Assembly (NCBI GenBank): GCA_934255105.1
Contig: CAKQNH010000113.1
Span: 1-9,743 of the forward strand
Reading direction: 5' to 3'
DNA length: 9,743 nucleotides
Origin: an uncultured Pirellulaceae bacterium
Lineage (GTDB): Bacteria > Planctomycetota > Planctomycetia > Pirellulales > Pirellulaceae
Shown here: one piece after another, positions 5,775-9,743 of the stretch
How positions within the stretch are numbered: the first letter of the stretch is position 1
Layout: each line of letters begins with the position of its first letter
The notes under the pieces: generated by a model
Told to the model about the DNA's origin: nothing
Databases searched by the model: none
Seen by the model: the letters and a program-made list of their open reading frames with translations, nothing else
Translations under genes and position numbers: made by a program

Positions 5775-7163
5775 TTACAGGTCTTTAACTGCTTTGGTAA
5801 TGTCCAGCACAGCTTGCTGTCCATCGGCATACATCATCAACGTATTGGGCATCGCAAAGAGTGGGTTGGGGATGCCTGCAAAGCCGGGGCTGAGACTGCG
5901 CTTGATCACGATCACGGTACGGCACTTGTCGACTTCGATAATCGGCATACCGGCAATAGGGCTCTGCGGATCGGTTTTGGCGACCGGATTGACCACGTCA
6001 TTGGCACCGATAACGATGGCCACATCGACCGTCTCGAGAGTTGGATTGATCTCGTCCATCTCCTTAAGTTTGTCGTAGCTGATGTCGGCTTCTGCCAGCA
6101 GCACGTTCATATGGCCAGGCATCCGGCCGGCGACTGGGTGGATGGCATATTCGACCGTGCAGCCTCTGGACTCGAGCAGTTTACTCAAATCGCGCACAGC
6201 ATGTTGGGCTTGCGCAACGGCCATGCCATAGCCGGGAACAAAGACCACGCGTTGAGCTCCGTCCAGGATCATAGCCACGCCGTCGGCATCGGTGCTCTTG
6301 ACGTTGGCATAGATCTCACCGACTTCGGCGACGGGGCCATTACTCCCCATGCCACCAAACAGAACGTTGGGCAACGAGCGATTCATGGCCTTGCACATGA
6401 TCTGAGTCAGAATGATGCCCGAGGCACCCACCAGCGAGCCGGCGATAATCAGCGCGTTGTTGGAAATAACGAAGCCCGTAGCTGCACCAGCTAGCCCCGA
6501 GTAGGAGTTCATCAGTGAAATAACCACGGGCATGTCGGCACCACCGATGGGCAAGACCAAGAAAATGCCTAGCGCCGTAGCGATTAACATGATCATCAGG
6601 TAACACCCGGTCTGAGCCCACTGGCCATCGGCCGCCGTCAGAAGGCCGATAAAAACCAACGCGGTAAGAAAGAACGCCAGATTGATCCACGGTTGTTGCG
6701 GCAGCGCAAATGGTTTTTTGAATTGTGGCAGCTCCTTCAGCTTGGCCCAGGCTACCAAGCTACCCCAAAAAGTTACCGTACCAATCAGCCCCGACAACCC
6801 TATGGCGATCAATGAATCGAGTGGGTGTCCCGTCCCGAGTTGTAGATCCGCCCAGGCCACGAGAGTAGAGGCAGCGCCACCAAGACCGTTGAGCAGGCCC
6901 ACCAACTGCGGCATTTCAGTCATTTCGACCTTGAGTGCCATCCAGGCACCCACGGCCGCGCCGACGACCAGACCGAGGACGATGAAAACGTAGCCTGTGA
7001 CTGTGGGCTCTAGCAGCGAGGCGCCGATTGCAACTGCCATTCCCAATGCGGCGACGATGATCCCGCGCACGGCCGTGCGCGGATGAGCCATCTGCTTGAG
7101 GCCGAGAATGAAAAGCAGAGCTGAAGCCAAGTAGGCGACCGAAATAGCAGCGGAACCGAGCAT
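5775..7163 (-). CDS. pntB: Proton-translocating NAD(P) transhydrogenase, subunit beta
   Basis: A 462-residue protein, the same length as E. coli PntB. It forms the main membrane channel (domain II) and the NADP(H)-binding domain III of the enzyme that transfers hydride from NADH to NADP+ using the proton gradient. The first 270 residues are hydrophobic with about nine transmembrane helices and include VEMTEMPQLVGLLNG (79-93) and IGGADMPVVISLMNSYSG (206-223, D210). Domain III shows the NADP fold: GYGMAVAQAQ (311-320), HPVAGRMPGHMNVLLAEAD (342-360), IGANDVVNP (385-393) and KRSLSPGFAGIPNPLF (421-436). At the position of the proton-pathway His91 of E. coli PntB this protein has Asn92, as in another branch of the family. 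It is the last gene of the pntAa-pntAb-pntB cluster, 75 bp after pntAb. The ATG at 7163 gives the expected N-terminus (xxAAxxxAYLxSAxLFIxGL); the ribosome binding site is weak. Confidence 0.97.
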   Translation of the reverse strand: MLGSAAISVAYLASALLFILGLKQMAHPRTAVRGIIVAALGMAVAIGASLLEPTVTGYVFIVLGLVVGAAVGAWMALKVEMTEMPQLVGLLNGLGGAASTLVAWADLQLGTGHPLDSLIAIGLSGLIGTVTFWGSLVAWAKLKELPQFKKPFALPQQPWINLAFFLTALVFIGLLTAADGQWAQTGCYLMIMLIATALGIFLVLPIGGADMPVVISLMNSYSGLAGAATGFVISNNALIIAGSLVGASGIILTQIMCKAMNRSLPNVLFGGMGSNGPVAEVGEIYANVKSTDADGVAMILDGAQRVVFVPGYGMAVAQAQHAVRDLSKLLESRGCTVEYAIHPVAGRMPGHMNVLLAEADISYDKLKEMDEINPTLETVDVAIVIGANDVVNPVAKTDPQSPIAGMPIIEVDKCRTVIVIKRSLSPGFAGIPNPLFAMPNTLMMYADGQQAVLDITKAVKDL

Positions 7164-7238
7164 GAGAGAATTTTCTTGAGGTAGTTTGAATTTACAGTTG
7201 GAAGCGGTACGGCGGGCAAGCGGCTGTTGGTCGCTCGA

Positions 7239-7898
7239 TCAACGCTTCTTGAACATCATTAACATGCGGTGAGTCACCATAAAACCACCCACCACGTTGA
7301 TCATCGCCAACACGGCGGCCAGCATGCCCAGAGTCGCACCGAACCAGGCACCCGAGGTGGCCGCAGCCGCGCCGGCCGTCAGAACCGCTCCCACTACGGT
7401 AATACCGCTGATCGCATTGGAACCGGACATGAGCGGTGTGTGCAGCGTGGGGGGGACCTTGGTAATGATCTCGAAACCGACAAAGACGGCGAGCATAAAA
7501 ATGGTAAGGCTCCCAATCAGCACTGAGGTCCTCGAGACCGTAATCATCGAGCCTGCGTTGGGAAGTGCGCCTGTTGGAACTGTGTCGGCATTGGCCTGAG
7601 CAACACTGGCTGCGGTGACCGTAGTAGAAGGGGCTGTGACGCGGGGAGTCGTGGTGGCATAGGGATCGGTCGCCACGGTGGCTGCCTTAGCTGGCGTCGC
7701 TTGCTCTTGAGCCGCAGTCTTCTTCTCAACAGCAGCGTTCTGTTTGGCTGTAGCTGCCTCTTGAGCGTCAGCCGAAGCTGGCAGTACAAATCCACTCAAG
7801 GCGAGTAGCACGAGGCACAAGGCATGTGGAAATTTAGAGTTGCTGGAGCTCGCCGCCTGCGAGTGGCTAACGATCGCGTGGGTTGTCGGGGACTGCAT
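7239..7898 (-). CDS. pntAb: Transhydrogenase alpha subunit part 2 with N-terminal extension
   Basis: The C-terminal 100 residues are a clear PntAb: three membrane helices with VGFEIITKVPPTLHTPLMSG (140-159) and NAISGITVVGAVL (161-173), matching the end of E. coli PntA. This part supplies alpha-side membrane helices next to PntB. The protein is 219 residues, about twice the usual 90-110. Its N-terminus looks like a signal peptide: polar residues with K22 and H25, a hydrophobic core (26-39), then PASADA|QEA (40-48) as a likely cleavage site. An Ala/Thr/Pro/Gln-rich, probably disordered stretch follows (46-118). The ATG at 7898 has a modest purine-rich site (ggtgaaag) upstream and starts 53 bp after the pntAa stop. 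A later start (M118) would give a normal-sized protein but would leave a long open frame with a good signal peptide unexplained. Confidence 0.93.
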   Translation of the reverse strand: MQSPTTHAIVSHSQAASSSNSKFPHALCLVLLALSGFVLPASADAQEAATAKQNAAVEKKTAAQEQATPAKAATVATDPYATTTPRVTAPSTTVTAASVAQANADTVPTGALPNAGSMITVSRTSVLIGSLTIFMLAVFVGFEIITKVPPTLHTPLMSGSNAISGITVVGAVLTAGAAAATSGAWFGATLGMLAAVLAMINVVGGFMVTHRMLMMFKKR

Positions 7899-7951
7899 CG
7901 AAATCTACTTTCACCAAAAATATTCGAAAAAGACGAACCGGATTGCAAACT

Positions 7952-9094
7952 CTACCGCAGGTCGCGAACGCGCGCGTTGACGAGCTGCCCGTCGCGAGCC
8001 ACCAATGTGTCGCGCACAATTTCGTCTTCCATGTTCAAATTCAGTTGCCCGTCTTTGACCATGTTCAGCAGAAACTTGACCACGTTATTGCCGAGCATCT
8101 GACTGGCGTGGTTGGGAATGTCCGTCGCGATATTGGTCGGACCTAGTATGACCACCCCCTGCTCGACGACGCGCGCATCGGGCTGACTCAATTCGCAGTT
8201 GCCACCGCGTTCGGCGGCCAGATCGATAATCACGCTGCCTGGCTGCATGTTGCGAACGGCGTCGGCCGTAATCAGGCGAGGCGAGGGGCGGCCAGGAATG
8301 GCAGCAGTCGTGATGACCACGTCGCTCTGCGCCACCACGCTCGCCAACAGTTCGCGTTGCTGGCGATAAAACTCTTCGTCCATCGCCTTGGCGTACCCCC
8401 CTTTGTCTTCGGAGCTGGACGCATCGATGGCCAACTCGACAAATTTCGCGCCGAGACTTTCGACCTGTTCACGCACCGCCGGGCGGACGTCGTAAGCCGA
8501 GACCACGGCACCCAATCTGCGAGCTGAGGCGATGGCCTGCAGGCCCGCTACGCCAGCCCCGATGACGAACACGCGGGCGGGTGTCAATGTTCCCGCCGCA
8601 GTCATCATCATGGGGAACATCTTGGGCAGTTCGGTAGCTGCCACCAGCACGGCGCGATAGCCGGCAATGGTAGCCTGCGACGAGAGTACGTCCATGCTCT
8701 GCGCACGAGTGATGCGTGGAATCAGCTCCAGGGAGAATAGGGTCGCACCTGAGTTTGCCCAATCCGCGATGGCTTGCGGCTTACCCAGCGGATCGCAGGA
8801 ACCGATCACGATTTGACCCGCCCGTAGAGCACTGCGCAAACTGGCCCCCGCGTCCGCATCTAGCCCCACCGAGCGAACTTGCAGGAGGATATCTGCGGCG
8901 AGGGCTGCATCCCGGTCGGGTACGACCGTTGCCCCCTTATCCGAGTAGAGTTGGTCCGGAAAGCCAGCTTCTGCACCTGCGCCGGCCTCTACCAGGACCT
9001 GCATATTGGCTTTGGCCAATTGCGGAACGTTGGCTGGGACCAACGCCACACGCCGCTCGCCAGGATAGAGTTCTTTGAGAACTGCGATTTTCAT
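7952..9094 (-). CDS. pntAa: NAD(P) transhydrogenase, alpha subunit part 1 (NAD-binding domain I)
   Basis: A 380-residue soluble subunit with the same length and residue numbering as the split alpha1 subunit of Rhodospirillum rubrum. It binds NAD(H) on the cytoplasmic side and passes hydride to NADP in domain III of PntB. The N-terminus MKIAVLKELYPGERRVALVP is typical of the AlaDH/PNT family. The nicotinamide-contacting loop RITRAQSMDVLSSQA (127-141) keeps R127, Q132 and D135. The Rossmann motif is GAGVAG (179-184) with D202 in YDVRP at the end of the second strand. GGYAKAMDEE (232-241) is the mobile loop, with Y234. There are no membrane helices, as expected for the split type. The ATG at 9094 has a good ribosome binding site seven bases upstream. 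It is the first gene of the pnt cluster; the SecA-like gene ends 83 bp upstream on the same strand, so read-through is possible. Confidence 0.97.
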   Translation of the reverse strand: MKIAVLKELYPGERRVALVPANVPQLAKANMQVLVEAGAGAEAGFPDQLYSDKGATVVPDRDAALAADILLQVRSVGLDADAGASLRSALRAGQIVIGSCDPLGKPQAIADWANSGATLFSLELIPRITRAQSMDVLSSQATIAGYRAVLVAATELPKMFPMMMTAAGTLTPARVFVIGAGVAGLQAIASARRLGAVVSAYDVRPAVREQVESLGAKFVELAIDASSSEDKGGYAKAMDEEFYRQQRELLASVVAQSDVVITTAAIPGRPSPRLITADAVRNMQPGSVIIDLAAERGGNCELSQPDARVVEQGVVILGPTNIATDIPNHASQMLGNNVVKFLLNMVKDGQLNLNMEDEIVRDTLVARDGQLVNARVRDLR

Positions 9095-9101
9095 GAAGGA
9101 A

Positions 9102-9106
9102 CCTCT
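9102..9106 (-). promoter_or_regulatory. Shine-Dalgarno site of pntAa
   Basis: Read on the minus strand, agagg is followed by seven bases and the ATG at 9094. This supports the chosen start. No convincing -35/-10 promoter was found in the 83 bp upstream. Confidence 0.6.
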
Positions 9107-9177
9107 AGGCCGTCCAGTTGTAATCTAACTTGTTTAGCATCCTACTCGCCTTGGATTTTAGCGCAAGGGGGGTTAGC

Positions 9178-9743
9178 TTATTCTGCGGTATCCAGGTAGG
9201 GATCTTGCCCGATCTCTCGCTGCAGCTTCGTCCGCTCGCGCTCGTGGTGCAGCAGCATCATGCGATCGCGAAAATGCTTGCGTTCCACGCGGCGTTGAGC
9301 CTTGCGCAGCAAACCAGCCAAGGAGTGGAAGGGGCCGCTCTGCTGTTTGCCGCGTTCGGTCATCTGATCGGCGCGGCGGTTGTCATAGCCGGTTCGCAGG
9401 ATATCGTCGTCCAGCGATAAATACTGCCGATACGATCCGGGGTCCCCCTGGCGACCGCAGCGACCAATGAGCTGGCGGTCGATCCGGGCCGCATCGTGCA
9501 GCTCGGTGCAGATTACGTGCATGCCGCCGATCTCCTTGACCCCTGCTTGAAGCTTAACGTCGGTCCCCCGACCGGCCATATTCGTAGCTACTGTGACCCG
9601 GCCCCGCTCGCCGGCCGCCGCCACAATCTCCGCTTCTCGCTCGACCTCGTTGGCGTTTAAGACTTCGGTAGCGATGCCCACATCTCGCAGCATCTTGGCC
9701 AGTATCAACGACTTGTCGATCGAGCGCGTGCCGATCAGCACGG
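9178..9743 (-). CDS. SecA-like ATPase, C-terminal part (partial, shortened)
   Basis: The frame is open at the right edge of the window, so the N-terminus is missing; about 188 residues to a TAA at 9178 are visible. The sequence matches the second nucleotide-binding domain of SecA, the ATPase that pushes unfolded proteins through Sec[13 protein letters not shown], then [32 protein letters not shown] (motif V, about 9556-9597), [20 protein letters not shown] and [19 protein letters not shown] (motif VI region). It then has [21 protein letters not shown], which fits the start of the long scaffold helix (KAQxxVExxNFxxRKxLLxYD), and ends soon after in QDPYLDTAE. Only about 85 residues follow motif VI, against nearly 390 in E. 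coli SecA, so the wing domain, two-helix finger and zinc-binding tail are absent. It is probably a specialised SecA paralogue and not the housekeeping SecA. The preprotein-crosslinking part and N-terminal ATPase motifs lie outside the window. Confidence 0.85.
   Translation of the reverse strand, partial: VLIGTRSIDKSLILAKMLRDVGIATEVLNANEVEREAEIVAAAGERGRVTVATNMAGRGTDVKLQAGVKEIGGMHVICTELHDAARIDRQLIGRCGRQGDPGSYRQYLSLDDDILRTGYDNRRADQMTERGKQQSGPFHSLAGLLRKAQRRVERKHFRDRMMLLHHERERTKLQREIGQDPYLDTAE

Noticed and set aside
5703..6494. 263-codon open frame on the plus strand
   Set aside because: Most of it is antisense to the well-supported pntB, its product has no recognisable domain, and it is rich in Asp/His/Gly as expected from a complement of conserved codons.
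7269..7599. Plus-strand open frames over pntAb
   Set aside because: They are antisense to the conserved membrane core of PntAb and have no independent support.

Overview
The window looks like a chromosomal segment of a planctomycete, most probably of the Pirellulaceae (Rhodopirellula-like). This is inferred from three things: the moderate GC content, a leucine-rich-repeat gene next to ordinary housekeeping genes, and intergenic spaces filled with several families of short, hairpin-prone repeats. No rRNA or tRNA gene, CRISPR array, transposase or phage gene was seen.

Layout. Positions 1-347 hold the 3' end of a leucine-rich-repeat gene (+), followed by a hairpin that may be its terminator and by a 30-bp tandem repeat. 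Positions 626-1081 (-) encode a small ferritin-like protein and 1792-2034 (-) a small DUF883/YqjD-type membrane-anchored protein. The 710-bp spacer between them carries four different repeat structures. From 2035 to 2571 there is no credible gene; it holds a 72-bp tandem repeat and a 30-bp tandem repeat that runs almost to the polA start. DNA polymerase I (polA) occupies 2572-5388 (+) with all three domains and their catalytic residues intact. The 386-bp gap after it contains a second copy of a hairpin repeat and a nested inverted repeat, at the point where polA and the next genes converge.

From 9094 back to 5775 (-) lie the three genes of a split proton-translocating transhydrogenase, in the order pntAa, pntAb, pntB. 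Together they encode the NAD-binding soluble subunit, the short membrane subunit and the membrane plus NADP-binding subunit, which couple hydride transfer between NADH and NADP+ to proton movement. PntAb is unusual because it carries a signal-peptide-like N-terminus and a long Ala/Thr/Pro-rich segment. Upstream of this operon, on the same strand and running off the right edge, is the 3' end of a SecA-like ATPase gene whose protein stops far earlier than a standard SecA.

No convincing new multi-gene system is visible. The points most worth a second look are the extended PntAb, the shortened SecA paralogue, the ferritin-like protein lacking a usual metal ligand, and the dense repeat families around polA, one of which varies only in its hairpin loop.
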